The position numbers were made by a program, and so were the translations under genes. Below, piece after piece: positions 32,711-40,917 of a DNA stretch of 43,351 nt (position 1 is the stretch's first letter; each line of letters begins with the position of its first letter). The notes under the pieces were generated by a model, which did no database searches, was not told where the DNA came from, and saw nothing but the letters and a program-made list of their open reading frames with translations. The stretch is from Parcubacteria group bacterium (GTDB taxonomy: Bacteria > Patescibacteriota > Microgenomatia > UBA1400 > PJMF01), in contig CALQZX010000008.1 in assembly GCA_943350175.1 (NCBI GenBank), positions 1-43,351 on the forward strand, in the 5' to 3' direction.

Positions 32711-34570
32711 ATGCTTTTCAGAGATTTTTCCATTTATTTACAAAAAATTGAGGCCGTTTCTTCGCGTTTAAGTATCACTGCTATTTTGGCTGATTTATTC
32801 AAAGAGTTGTCGGCTGATACTCAGGCAAAAAGCGAAATTGTTCTGGCTACTTATTTAATGCAGGGCAGCTTGGTGCCTTCATATTTATCCCTTGAATTCC
32901 AAATGTCTGAAAAAATGTTGATCAAAACTTTGGCTAGAGTGCAGGCAAAAAACAGCAATGCGATGCCAGTCAGTGTGGACAATTTGTTTGCGCAGGTAGA
33001 TGAAAATTTATTTGGTGATTTTGCTACTTTAGAGAATAATCTGACAGCTGACTATAAAAAAATGGGCGACATCGGTGAGCTTTTTGAAAAAATTCTGACT
33101 CAAGCTAAAATTTCTGAAAAACTAACGGAGCAGCTTTCTGTTGAACAGGTTCATCACTTTTTAAGTGAGCTAGCTTCAATTTCTGGCACTGGTTCTCAGG
33201 ACAAGAAAATGGAACTATTGGTGGATTTATTGCAAAAACTAGATCCTTTGTCAGCTAAATACATTAGTAGAATTATCTTGAGCAAAATGCGTTTGGGATT
33301 CTCCACAATGACCTTAATTGACGCGCTTTCTTTCGTCAAAAATGACAATAAAAATGATAGTGCCAATCTGGAAAAAGCTTTTTTCAAGAAAGCAGATCTT
33401 GGTAAATTAGCGATGGCCTATCTTTTGGAACATCGTGAATTAAGTAGCGAAGAATTGCTAAAAACTTATCAGGTGGAATTGGGTGTGCCAGTTCTCCCAG
33501 TACTTTGCCAGCGCCTTAATAGTGCTCATGAAATTATTGAAAAAATGGGCGAAGTGATGGCAGAACCAAAATACGACGGACTCAGAGTACAAATTCACAT
33601 TAATAAAGAAAAATTTGCCGACAACGGTCTACAATACAAAGCTTTTACTAGAAATTTGGATGACGTTACCCACATGTTTCCAGAATTGGCAGAGGTTGTG
33701 GAAGCTTTGGATGTTAAGAACTGTATTTTAGACACAGAAGCTGTGGGGATTGATAAAAAAACTGGTTGTTTTTTGCTTTTCCAAGAAACTATTCAAAGAA
33801 AACGCAAGCATGGAATTTCTGATAAAGCTGCCGAAGTGCCCATTTGTTTCTATGCCTTTGACGTAATTTTGCTTGATGGAAAGGTCCTTATTGAGGATGA
33901 GTTGCTGTTTAGAAAACAGAAACTAAATGAAATTTTGCAAGACAGTGCTTTCATTAAAAAAACGGAGTATTTGCTAATTAATGATCCAGCAAAATTAAAA
34001 GATTTTCATGAAGAACAACTACGCCTTGGTTTGGAGGGAGCGGTGATGAAGCAAAAAAACTCCAAGTACGTGGCTGGTCGCAAATCTTGGCGTTGGGTCA
34101 AAATTAAGGAAGAAGAAGGCAGTCAAGGAAAGCTCTCTGACACCATCGACTGTTTGATGCTTGGCTATTACGTTGGTAAAGGCAAAAGACAAGCTTTCGG
34201 GATCGGTGCTTTGTTGTTGGGAGTTTTGGATAAAGACGATGACGACAACCTGGTAGTCAGAAGCCTTTCTAAACTTGGTACTGGTCTGACTGATGATCAA
34301 TTTAGAGAAGTTAAAAATCTTGCTGATCAACATTTGAGTAAGAACAATCAAAAACCAACCATTTACGATGTAGATAAAAATTTAGCACCTGATTTTTGGC
34401 TAGAACCATCCATAGTTTTGGAAGTAGCTGCAGACGAAATTAGCAAATCCCCAATTCATTCCGCAGGAGTCGCTTTGCGTTTCCCAAGACTTGTCAAAAT
34501 TCGTAGTGACAAGAGCTTTGAAAATGCTACTACTGTAGAAGAGCTGGCATCAATTCATATTGCTGCTTAG
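32711..34570 (+). CDS. lig: ATP-dependent DNA ligase, archaeal-type
   Basis: 619 residues. An N-terminal helical DNA-binding domain (about 1-230) is followed by the adenylation domain, with nucleophile Lys287 in EPKYDGLRVQIH (motif I), LDTEAVGID (III), CFYAFDVILLDG, LEGAVMKQKNSKY (IV) and RWVKIKEE (V). The OB-fold domain runs to the end. Length and N-terminal domain match the replicative ligases of archaea and eukaryotes rather than small viral or NHEJ types. Whether an NAD-dependent LigA also exists cannot be told from this window. Confidence 0.94.
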   Translation: MLFRDFSIYLQKIEAVSSRLSITAILADLFKELSADTQAKSEIVLATYLMQGSLVPSYLSLEFQMSEKMLIKTLARVQAKNSNAMPVSVDNLFAQVDENLFGDFATLENNLTADYKKMGDIGELFEKILTQAKISEKLTEQLSVEQVHHFLSELASISGTGSQDKKMELLVDLLQKLDPLSAKYISRIILSKMRLGFSTMTLIDALSFVKNDNKNDSANLEKAFFKKADLGKLAMAYLLEHRELSSEELLKTYQVELGVPVLPVLCQRLNSAHEIIEKMGEVMAEPKYDGLRVQIHINKEKFADNGLQYKAFTRNLDDVTHMFPELAEVVEALDVKNCILDTEAVGIDKKTGCFLLFQETIQRKRKHGISDKAAEVPICFYAFDVILLDGKVLIEDELLFRKQKLNEILQDSAFIKKTEYLLINDPAKLKDFHEEQLRLGLEGAVMKQKNSKYVAGRKSWRWVKIKEEEGSQGKLSDTIDCLMLGYYVGKGKRQAFGIGALLLGVLDKDDDDNLVVRSLSKLGTGLTDDQFREVKNLADQHLSKNNQKPTIYDVDKNLAPDFWLEPSIVLEVAADEISKSPIHSAGVALRFPRLVKIRSDKSFENATTVEELASIHIAA

Positions 34571-34607
34571 TTTTTTCAGATCACATTGCTACTTAGTTTT
34601 TTCAGAT
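34559..34607 (+). repeat. 26-bp tandem duplication between ligase and glycosyltransferase ends
   Basis: ATTGCTGCTTAGTTTTTTCA (from 34559) recurs from 34585 with one change. The first copy carries the ligase stop codon; the second, read on the minus strand, carries the stop of the converging glycosyltransferase gene. A local duplication probably created the end of one of the two genes. Confidence 0.75.
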
Positions 34608-35725
34608 TTGCTGCCGTGAGGTGATTCGAGTAAGCGGTCAATTTCTTTGAGTAAAATGTTAATTGAGTTTTGATTATATTTTTTGAGCGCTTTAATGTTT
34701 TCTGTAAAAGCAGCAATTTTTTCTGGATGTTCAATTAAGTTTGTTAGTTTTTTATTAGCTTTTTTAGTATCTTCTTCCACAAAACCAATTTTATAATCTT
34801 TGATGATTTCTAGATTGCCGTCTTCTTGGCCATGAATATGAGTGATGGCAAAGAAAGCAGTCTCACAAGCAACGCTTTCAAAAATGGTGTTTGGTCCGGC
34901 TTTGCCAACTACTAGATCCGCTGCTTGCATATATACTTGCAAGTTTTTGGTAAATCCAAGAGGAATAATTGAAGCTTTGGAAGAGCTAATATTTTCTAGA
35001 CTTTGTTTAATTCCAATGACGTTGCCATAAAGAAATTTATTGTTGCCACAAGCAATGATGAAATTAACTTTTTTATTACAATTAATAATACTTGGCAAGA
35101 TTTTTAAAATAGTGTTTGAACCCTCTGAGCCAGATGCAATTAAAATAGTTAGATCATCGCTGATCTTAAGCTTTTCTCTGATTGTTTTTTTCTTGTAGTT
35201 TTCTTCGAATTTATTTCTGACGAACCAGCCAGAGATTTTCATGTTTTTGTTTTTGTAATGATCGACAACGTGTTTATCAAAAACTAAATCAAGATCATTT
35301 TTTTCTGAAACCCCTAAGTTAAGGGTTGTTCTAGGATCGGTAATGACATTAATAAAAGGGATATCTTTGTCTTGCAATCTTTCTAAGATTGGGTTGAAAG
35401 TAATATAAGTACTTATATTCATCTCAATTTTATTTTTTTTGACGAATTCTCTAACATTTTTTTCCTCACCAACAGAAAAAACAGTTTCGATGAATTTTCT
35501 AGAGGCTTGATCTTTTTTTGTTAAACTAGAGATAATCCGAAAAGCAGCACCGAGACTACTTGGACTAAATCGATAAAGAGAGTTGTAGGCTAAATCGAGC
35601 ACTTCTTTGCGAAAAAAAAGCTTAACCCTATATCTGTCTCCAGCTTTCTGCTTTATTTTTTCTGCTATCGCCTGCGCAATACTTTCGTGACCATAGCCGC
35701 TTGTAAAGATACCAATGGTTTTCAT
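34589..35725 (-). CDS. MurG/MGDG-synthase-like glycosyltransferase (GT28)
   Basis: 378 residues, GT-B fold. The start MKTIGIFTSGYGHESIAQAIAEKI has the Gly-rich acceptor-side loop (TSGYGH), and the C-terminal half has ILIASGSEGSNTILKIL, ADLVVGKAGPNTIFESVACETAFF and HGQEDGNLEIIKD, the nucleotide-sugar-binding part. Related enzymes transfer sugars to diacylglycerol or lipid II precursors; the acceptor cannot be read from sequence. A perfect TATAAT lies 9 nt before the ATG on the minus strand. The gene faces pth across repeat copy C. Confidence 0.82.
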   Translation of the reverse strand: MKTIGIFTSGYGHESIAQAIAEKIKQKAGDRYRVKLFFRKEVLDLAYNSLYRFSPSSLGAAFRIISSLTKKDQASRKFIETVFSVGEEKNVREFVKKNKIEMNISTYITFNPILERLQDKDIPFINVITDPRTTLNLGVSEKNDLDLVFDKHVVDHYKNKNMKISGWFVRNKFEENYKKKTIREKLKISDDLTILIASGSEGSNTILKILPSIINCNKKVNFIIACGNNKFLYGNVIGIKQSLENISSSKASIIPLGFTKNLQVYMQAADLVVGKAGPNTIFESVACETAFFAITHIHGQEDGNLEIIKDYKIGFVEEDTKKANKKLTNLIEHPEKIAAFTENIKALKKYNQNSINILLKEIDRLLESPHGSKSEKTK

Positions 35726-35734
35726 GATCTGGCT

Positions 35735-35740
35735 ATTATA
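35735..35740 (-). promoter_or_regulatory. -10 box of the glycosyltransferase gene
   Basis: TATAAT on the minus strand, 9 nt before the ATG at 35725. Confidence 0.5.
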
Positions 35741-35747
35741 TACTTTG

Positions 35748-35909
35748 TTAGGACTTTTCGCTTTTAAAAGTCACGGCTGACTAAAATTGTTGGTAAAATA
35801 AGCTAACAACCTTTGTCTGCCTCGAAGAAGTCGCTGTTTATTAGCGATTGTTTAGAATTAAGCTGTTTTTCAGCTCCTTCTACGGACTTTTAAAAGCGAA
35901 AAGTCCTAA
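35748..35909 (+). repeat. Variable-arm inverted-repeat element, copy C
   Basis: Perfect 25-bp arms at 35748-35772 and 35885-35909 (beginning TTAGGACTTTTCGCTTTTAA). The core (35773-35884, 112 nt) includes the 39-nt block at 35803-35841 (29 of 39 identical to copy B, ending GTCGCTGTTTAT) and ends CAGCTCCTTCTACG. It lies between the divergent glycosyltransferase and pth genes. Confidence 0.85.
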
Positions 35910-35913
35910 AACT

Positions 35914-35919
35914 TAGAAC
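35914..35919 (+). promoter_or_regulatory. -10-like box of pth
   Basis: TAGAAC, 7 nt before the ATG at 35927 and 4 nt after the right arm of element C. An imperfect match, supported mainly by the common spacing. Confidence 0.35.
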
Positions 35920-35926
35920 AAATGAT

Positions 35927-36481
35927 ATGAAAATAATCATGGGCCTTGGCAATCCAGGCAAAGAATACGAGCAAACCAGGCATAATGCCGGCTTTGCACT
36001 GGTGGATTCTGTGGCCAAAAAATTCTCTCTTACTCTAAAATTTGATAAAAAATTTCAAGCAGAATATGTCAAAGCGGAGATTATCAAAAATGGAGTGGCA
36101 GAAGACATCTGTTTAATCAAGGCAATGACTTTCATGAATAAATCAGGAGAGAGCCTAAGGGCTTTTCTGGATTATTTCTTTGCCGAAGTTGTAGGTGAAG
36201 ATGAGAGTCATCATTTAATTGTTGCTCATGACGATTTGGATATAGAGCTCGGGCAATTCAAATTACAAAAAGGCAAAGGCCCCAAGGTTCATAACGGTTT
36301 GGCTTCAATTTATCAGCATTTGGGCCATAAAAATTTTTGGCATTTGCGTTTGGGAGTAGATTCTAGAAATGGAGATCGCAATATCAACCCAAGTAATTAT
36401 GTATTGATGAAGATGAATGGTGGAGAAAAAGAAACTTTGGAAAAAGCAATTTCTGAAGTGACAGATTCTCTTTTTAGCTAG
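35927..36481 (+). CDS. pth: Peptidyl-tRNA hydrolase
   Basis: 184 residues. MKIIMGLGNPGKEYEQTRHNAGF gives Asn10 and the catalytic His (TRHNAGF). KAMTFMNKSGES and VAHDDLDIELGQFKLQKGKGPKVHNGL (catalytic Asp, and the region usually GGxxGHNGL) follow. It releases peptides from prematurely dissociated peptidyl-tRNA. In this protein the GGxxGHNGL region reads GKGPKVHNGL, a small variation. Confidence 0.96.
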   Translation: MKIIMGLGNPGKEYEQTRHNAGFALVDSVAKKFSLTLKFDKKFQAEYVKAEIIKNGVAEDICLIKAMTFMNKSGESLRAFLDYFFAEVVGEDESHHLIVAHDDLDIELGQFKLQKGKGPKVHNGLASIYQHLGHKNFWHLRLGVDSRNGDRNINPSNYVLMKMNGGEKETLEKAISEVTDSLFS

Positions 36482-36505
36482 TTTTTAATTTATTGCAATT
36501 TGTTT

Positions 36506-37708
36506 ATGTCAATTTTTCATTTTGCTTTTCAAAGAACTAAAGATTTAAGGTATATCTATGCTATTCGTTTGGTTCGTGAACTAGCAAATCAATTGATGGT
36601 TTTTTTCTTGCCAGTTTATTTTTTTGGATTGCATTTTTCTTTTATGAGTCGCTTCGGCTTATCTCCAATGAAAGAGGGTATTTTTAATGTAGTTTTAGTT
36701 TATTTATTGACTTATTTGGTTGCTTTTTTCTCTGGAATTTCAATTGCCAAAATTCTCAGTAAATATGGAATTCGCCATGGTTTTCTAATGGGGCATTTAT
36801 TTTATTGTTTATTTGTTTTGTGTCTTTATCTTTCCAAAGACAATCCTTATCTAGTTCTTACGGCAGCGGTAATCAATGGTCTTCAAGTTAATTTCTTTTG
36901 GAATAGTTTTCATTACTCTCTAAGCAGAGACAGCAATGCCACTAAAATGGGAGCAAACCTTGGTTTAATCAATTTCTTGCTTAATTTATTGGCGATGATA
37001 GCTCCAGCTCTTGGAGGTTTGATAATTGTTACTTTGGGTTACCAAACTTTATTTTTAATGGGTCTAGTGATTATTCTTGGCGGAGTGGTTTTTTCAATTT
37101 TGCTAGATAATATAAAAGTTAAAGATGCGATTTCTTGGAAAGAGTTTTCCACCTGGCTTAAAGAGCCTGGTTTCAGACGATTATCCTTGAGTTTTGCTGG
37201 TCGTTATTTTAATGATGCCAGTATCAATTTATGGACTCTTTACATGTTTATTTTGCTAGGTAGCACTGATGGAGTGGGTTATTTTTACAGCTTGTCTTTA
37301 TTTTTAGCTTTATTTATTAGTTATAGTGCAGGATCATTTATTGATAAAAATAAAGGTCATAAGCAGTTTCTTGTTTCTGGAGGATTTCTTTCTATTTTTT
37401 GGATTCTGAGGGGTTTCGTTTTTAATATTTGGTCAATCACTATTTTGAATGCAGTTGATAAGCTAACTGCTAGTTTTCATTGGTTATTTTTTGATCGTAG
37501 TTGGCTGCTTAGAGGCAAAGGCAGAGAAGCTTTGTCTTACTTTGTTTACCGAGAAATGATCTATAGCTTTGCTGCCATTGTTTTTTGGTTGATGGTGGCT
37601 GTGATTTTCTACTTTTTTGTCACTGCTTGGAAAACTTTGTTTATTGTGGCTTCAGTTGGTGTGCTTTTGACCCTGCTGATTAGAGAGCACAAAGACGAGT
37701 TAAATTAA
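36506..37708 (+). CDS. MFS-like multispan transporter
   Basis: 400 residues from the ATG at 36506; a TTG at 36500 would add two. About ten to twelve hydrophobic helices in two halves, with a charged central loop near residue 210 (DNIKVKDAISWKEFSTWLKE). The GxFIDKNKGHKQFLVSGG loop in the second half resembles the MFS A-motif. Substrate unknown. It starts 24 nt after pth and overlaps the next gene tail to tail by 4 nt. Confidence 0.75.
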   Translation: MSIFHFAFQRTKDLRYIYAIRLVRELANQLMVFFLPVYFFGLHFSFMSRFGLSPMKEGIFNVVLVYLLTYLVAFFSGISIAKILSKYGIRHGFLMGHLFYCLFVLCLYLSKDNPYLVLTAAVINGLQVNFFWNSFHYSLSRDSNATKMGANLGLINFLLNLLAMIAPALGGLIIVTLGYQTLFLMGLVIILGGVVFSILLDNIKVKDAISWKEFSTWLKEPGFRRLSLSFAGRYFNDASINLWTLYMFILLGSTDGVGYFYSLSLFLALFISYSAGSFIDKNKGHKQFLVSGGFLSIFWILRGFVFNIWSITILNAVDKLTASFHWLFFDRSWLLRGKGREALSYFVYREMIYSFAAIVFWLMVAVIFYFFVTAWKTLFIVASVGVLLTLLIREHKDELN

Positions 37709-38769
37709 AAATTCCTATTGAGATTAAATTCTAGGATTTCGGCAAGTAGATTGGCTGTTTTTTTAGATCCAAAGTTTTCGATTAATGATTTAGATTCCTG
37801 GCTGAGCTTAGAGATCTGTTCATTTATTTGTGGAAGAGCATGCAGTCTAAAAAGATCTTGGATTTTTTCTATTTCTTCTGGATTAATGTCTTTTTTGCCG
37901 TATGTTTTTTGTAGTAAAATTTTTTCTTCATTATTTATATTAGCTAGTAGAGTGAGATAAAAGATAGTTTTTTTGCCTTCTCTGATGTCAGAAGCAAAAC
38001 TTTTGCCAGAAACTTTTTCTGTTGCAAAAAGACCAATCTGATCATCTTTAATTTGGAAGATTAGACCAAGTTTCTCACTAATTTCAATCAAAATTTTGAT
38101 CTTAGAATCACTTAGATTGTTAATGATGGCGGCTAGTTGAAGTGGTAAAGAGAAGGTGTAGCGAGCTGTTTTAAACAAATACATTTGTGAAACCTCATTA
38201 ATTGTTGGAAGAGTGTTTCGCAAAGTGATTTTAGAATCAAGCATCTCTGCAAAATAGGTTTTAATAATTTCTTGATTAATGACTTGCTTGATATTTTTTT
38301 GAACTTTTTCTGGCAAGAGAGTTATTTTTTCTAAAGCCAGATTAGCTAAATATTCAGCTAAAGTGCCTAAACAAATTGCTAGACTCTGACCGTAATTTTT
38401 TGGATCTTTGTAGTTTTGAGCTTGGCCAAATAGCTCATGTTGATGCCAAATGGAATCTTGTCCACGGCGTTTTTCATCTTGATCAATAATGTCATCATGA
38501 ATGAGTATGCCAGAGTGAATTAATTCTAAAGCGGCGGCAATTAACAATAAGTCATTCTCATATTTTACGTAGTTTTCCTGGTTGAAATCACGAACAGCCA
38601 GTAAAAAAAGGCCACCGCGCACAGTTTTGCCACTGATGGCGAAGGCTTTGAGTTTCGAAAAAGATTCATTAACTAATTCTTGGTTTTGAAATCGTTTTTC
38701 TTCTTCACTTAGAAAATTTAATAGAAATGGATCGATGGTTTTTTTAATTTCTTGAAGTTTTTGTAGCAT
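37705..38769 (-). CDS. Polyprenyl diphosphate synthase (trans, GGPP-type)
   Basis: 354 residues from the ATG at 38769. A longer form from a TTG at 38811 would overlap the divergent hydrolase gene, and a -10-like TATACA ends 6 nt before this ATG. GKTVRGG is the IPP-binding motif, LIHSGILIHDDIIDQDEKRRG holds the first Asp-rich motif, and FQIKDDQIGLFATEKVSGKSFASDIREGKKT the second, in the DDxxG form common in actinobacterial and archaeal GGPP synthases. It elongates IPP/DMAPP to a longer allylic diphosphate, using the output of idi and the mevalonate operon nearby. Confidence 0.9.
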   Translation of the reverse strand: MLQKLQEIKKTIDPFLLNFLSEEEKRFQNQELVNESFSKLKAFAISGKTVRGGLFLLAVRDFNQENYVKYENDLLLIAAALELIHSGILIHDDIIDQDEKRRGQDSIWHQHELFGQAQNYKDPKNYGQSLAICLGTLAEYLANLALEKITLLPEKVQKNIKQVINQEIIKTYFAEMLDSKITLRNTLPTINEVSQMYLFKTARYTFSLPLQLAAIINNLSDSKIKILIEISEKLGLIFQIKDDQIGLFATEKVSGKSFASDIREGKKTIFYLTLLANINNEEKILLQKTYGKKDINPEEIEKIQDLFRLHALPQINEQISKLSQESKSLIENFGSKKTANLLAEILEFNLNRNF

Positions 38770-38775
38770 TGATTC

Positions 38776-38783
38776 TGTATAAT
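38776..38783. promoter_or_regulatory. Overlapping divergent -10 boxes
   Basis: On the plus strand TATAAT (38778-38783) ends 8 nt before the hydrolase ATG at 38792. On the minus strand TATACA (38781-38776) ends 6 nt before the prenyl synthase ATG at 38769. The two boxes share four base pairs, so both genes would start from one spot and exclude each other. Confidence 0.5.
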
Positions 38784-38791
38784 CATTTTTA

Positions 38792-39655
38792 ATGATTAAA
38801 TCTTCACGCAAAATTCATCGAGGTTTTCATTTTACCTCTAATTATTTCGTTGTTAGCGATGGCATAATGATACATTATCGAGCTGTCATCACACAAGTCA
38901 AATCTCCAACAATTGTTTTTATTCATGGATTGGGTGGAGATGCTGTATCTTTTGAAGAGGAGCAAAAAAAGTTGTCTAAACTTGGAATTTCAAGTTTAGC
39001 GATTGATTTGAGAGGGCATGGCCTGTCCGGAGATCCGGTTGGTGCTGATTCGTATACCATCAATCGGCTTTCAAAAGATGTGGTGGAGATAATTGATGAG
39101 TTGTCATTAAAATCCGTTATAATTTGTGGACATTGCTTTGGAGGAATGGTTTCAATGTATTTGGCTGCAACATATCCTTCAATTCTTTCTGGTTTAATGC
39201 TCGTGGAAACTAGTTTTCGAGCAACTTGTTTTGGTCTTAATGAATCTTTTTCAAAACGCTTGGCAAAGACTTTTGCTGCCTTAGCATATGCCTTTCCAAA
39301 AGGAATGGCACAAGAACATGCTTATGAAGATCAATATAGGCAAAGCAACGATATTAATTTGTCACGTTTTATTTCTGATGCTAAGACAACTTCTCTAAGA
39401 AGTTATTTATTTTGTTGTAGTCAGGTTTTTTCTTTTAATGCTAAAAAAATCCTTAAAAATATTGTGGTTCCTACGGTTGTCGTAGCTGGTGAAAATGATT
39501 CTTTTTTTCCTCCAGAGATGGTGAAAAAAACATCAGATTGGATTCTTGACGCAAGCTTGTTGGTTGTTCCAGGGGTTAATCACATCATGGTAACTAATAA
39601 TCCAGAAGTATTGACAGAAATCATTACTAAATTTGTTAGTGGGCTAAATTTATAG
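38792..39655 (+). CDS. Alpha/beta hydrolase with Cys in the nucleophile elbow
   Basis: 287 residues. VFIHGLGGDAVSFEEEQ is the oxyanion loop, LAIDLRGHGLSGDP the following strand, IICGHCFGGMVSMYLA the nucleophile elbow, VVVAGENDSFFPPEM the acid and VPGVNHIMVTNN the His. The elbow has Cys115 instead of the usual Ser (GHSxGG). Cys nucleophiles occur in dienelactone hydrolases, while loss of Ser can also mean a non-hydrolytic role. Substrate unknown. It sits between two isoprenoid loci and may act in the same pathway, but that is only context. Confidence 0.85.
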   Translation: MIKSSRKIHRGFHFTSNYFVVSDGIMIHYRAVITQVKSPTIVFIHGLGGDAVSFEEEQKKLSKLGISSLAIDLRGHGLSGDPVGADSYTINRLSKDVVEIIDELSLKSVIICGHCFGGMVSMYLAATYPSILSGLMLVETSFRATCFGLNESFSKRLAKTFAALAYAFPKGMAQEHAYEDQYRQSNDINLSRFISDAKTTSLRSYLFCCSQVFSFNAKKILKNIVVPTVVVAGENDSFFPPEMVKKTSDWILDASLLVVPGVNHIMVTNNPEVLTEIITKFVSGLNL

Positions 39656-39726
39656 TCAGCAGCCATCTCACTATTGTTCCTTATTTTGCATGATTTTCAG
39701 TAACTTTTACGACTATTAAATATGTA

Positions 39727-40917
39727 ATGTCATTTTTTAAAGTAAAAGATCAAACACCAGATAACCAAACAGCTATTTTGGATCGCCAAAATCAACTCAA
39801 AAAAGAGTGGAAAGATGGTGATTTTCAACAACTTTTTTCTGTGAGCAAAGAATTAAGTCAGGCAAATAGCAAAAACTGCGAAAATATGATTGGTGCAACT
39901 TCTGTGCCAGTGGGATTAGCTGGGCCAGTTAAAATTCTTGCTGAAAGTGGCGATGTCAATTGTTTTGTCCCACTTGCGACTAGCGAAGGTGCTCTGGTAG
40001 CGAGTGTTGGACGGGGACTCAAAGCAATTAATCAAGCTGGTGGTGCGCAAGTAATGGTCAAAAATTTTGGCATGACTAGAGCTCCGGTTTTTGCTTTCAA
40101 AAATGGTCAAGCTGCTTATACTTTTGCAACTTATCTAGAAGAATCAGAAACTGTTTTAAAAATTAAGCAAATTACAGAAAGCACTAGCTCACATTTAAGA
40201 TTTAAAGATCTGAAAAGTTTTGTTAGAGGCCGCAATGTTTACGTGCGCTTTAGTTTCTTGACCGATGAAGCAATGGGCATGAACATGGTGACCATTGCTC
40301 TACAAAAATTATGGGAAGATTTCTTGAGTCAATATAATAACGGAAGTATAGAAATGTTGGCCATTTCTAGCAATGTTTGTACAGACAAAAAATCTTCATT
40401 TATCAACCAATTACTTGGCAGAGGCTACAGTGCTCAAGCAGAGGTTTTTTTGAGTGAAGAAATTTTACGAGACGTGCTGAAAACAAATACTAAGGCTTTA
40501 TTAAAAACCCACGTCAGTAAAAACTTAATGGGCTCGAATCTTGCTGGTTCGAGTTCTTTTAATATGCAATTTGCCAATGTGGTGGCAGCTTTCTACTTGG
40601 CCACTGGTCAAGATTTGGCGCACGTAGTGGAAGCGAGCCAAGGCACTACAATTATTGAGGAAAATGTGGAAGAAGGAGGAGTGTATTTTGCCATTAATTT
40701 GCCAGATCTGCCAATTGGTAGTGTTGGCGGTGGCACCAACCTTCCTAGTCAAAAAGAATTAAAGAATCTTATTACTCAGAAAAAAGAGAGCTTAACAGCT
40801 TCTAAGCTAGCAGAAATTTTGGCAGCTGGTGTTTTGGCCGCAGAAATTTCTGGTTTGGCAGCTTTAAGTAACAATAGTTTGGCGGAAGCTCATCAACGAT
40901 TAGCAAGGAAATCATGA
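39727..40917 (+). CDS. hmgA: HMG-CoA reductase, class I type
   Basis: 396 residues, no membrane domain, as in archaeal enzymes. ENMIGATSVPVGLAGPVKI, LATSEGALVASVGRG (catalytic Glu), DEAMGMNMVTIAL (catalytic Asp region and cofactor motif), SNVCTDKKSS (catalytic Lys), SVGGGTNLPSQ and a C-terminal His in LAEAHQRLARK are all present. The usual GQDPAQN reads GQDLAHV, a change next to the active site. It makes mevalonate from HMG-CoA, the committed step. Its stop overlaps the next start (ATGA), so it opens the mevalonate operon. Confidence 0.95.
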   Translation: MSFFKVKDQTPDNQTAILDRQNQLKKEWKDGDFQQLFSVSKELSQANSKNCENMIGATSVPVGLAGPVKILAESGDVNCFVPLATSEGALVASVGRGLKAINQAGGAQVMVKNFGMTRAPVFAFKNGQAAYTFATYLEESETVLKIKQITESTSSHLRFKDLKSFVRGRNVYVRFSFLTDEAMGMNMVTIALQKLWEDFLSQYNNGSIEMLAISSNVCTDKKSSFINQLLGRGYSAQAEVFLSEEILRDVLKTNTKALLKTHVSKNLMGSNLAGSSSFNMQFANVVAAFYLATGQDLAHVVEASQGTTIIEENVEEGGVYFAINLPDLPIGSVGGGTNLPSQKELKNLITQKKESLTASKLAEILAAGVLAAEISGLAALSNNSLAEAHQRLARKS

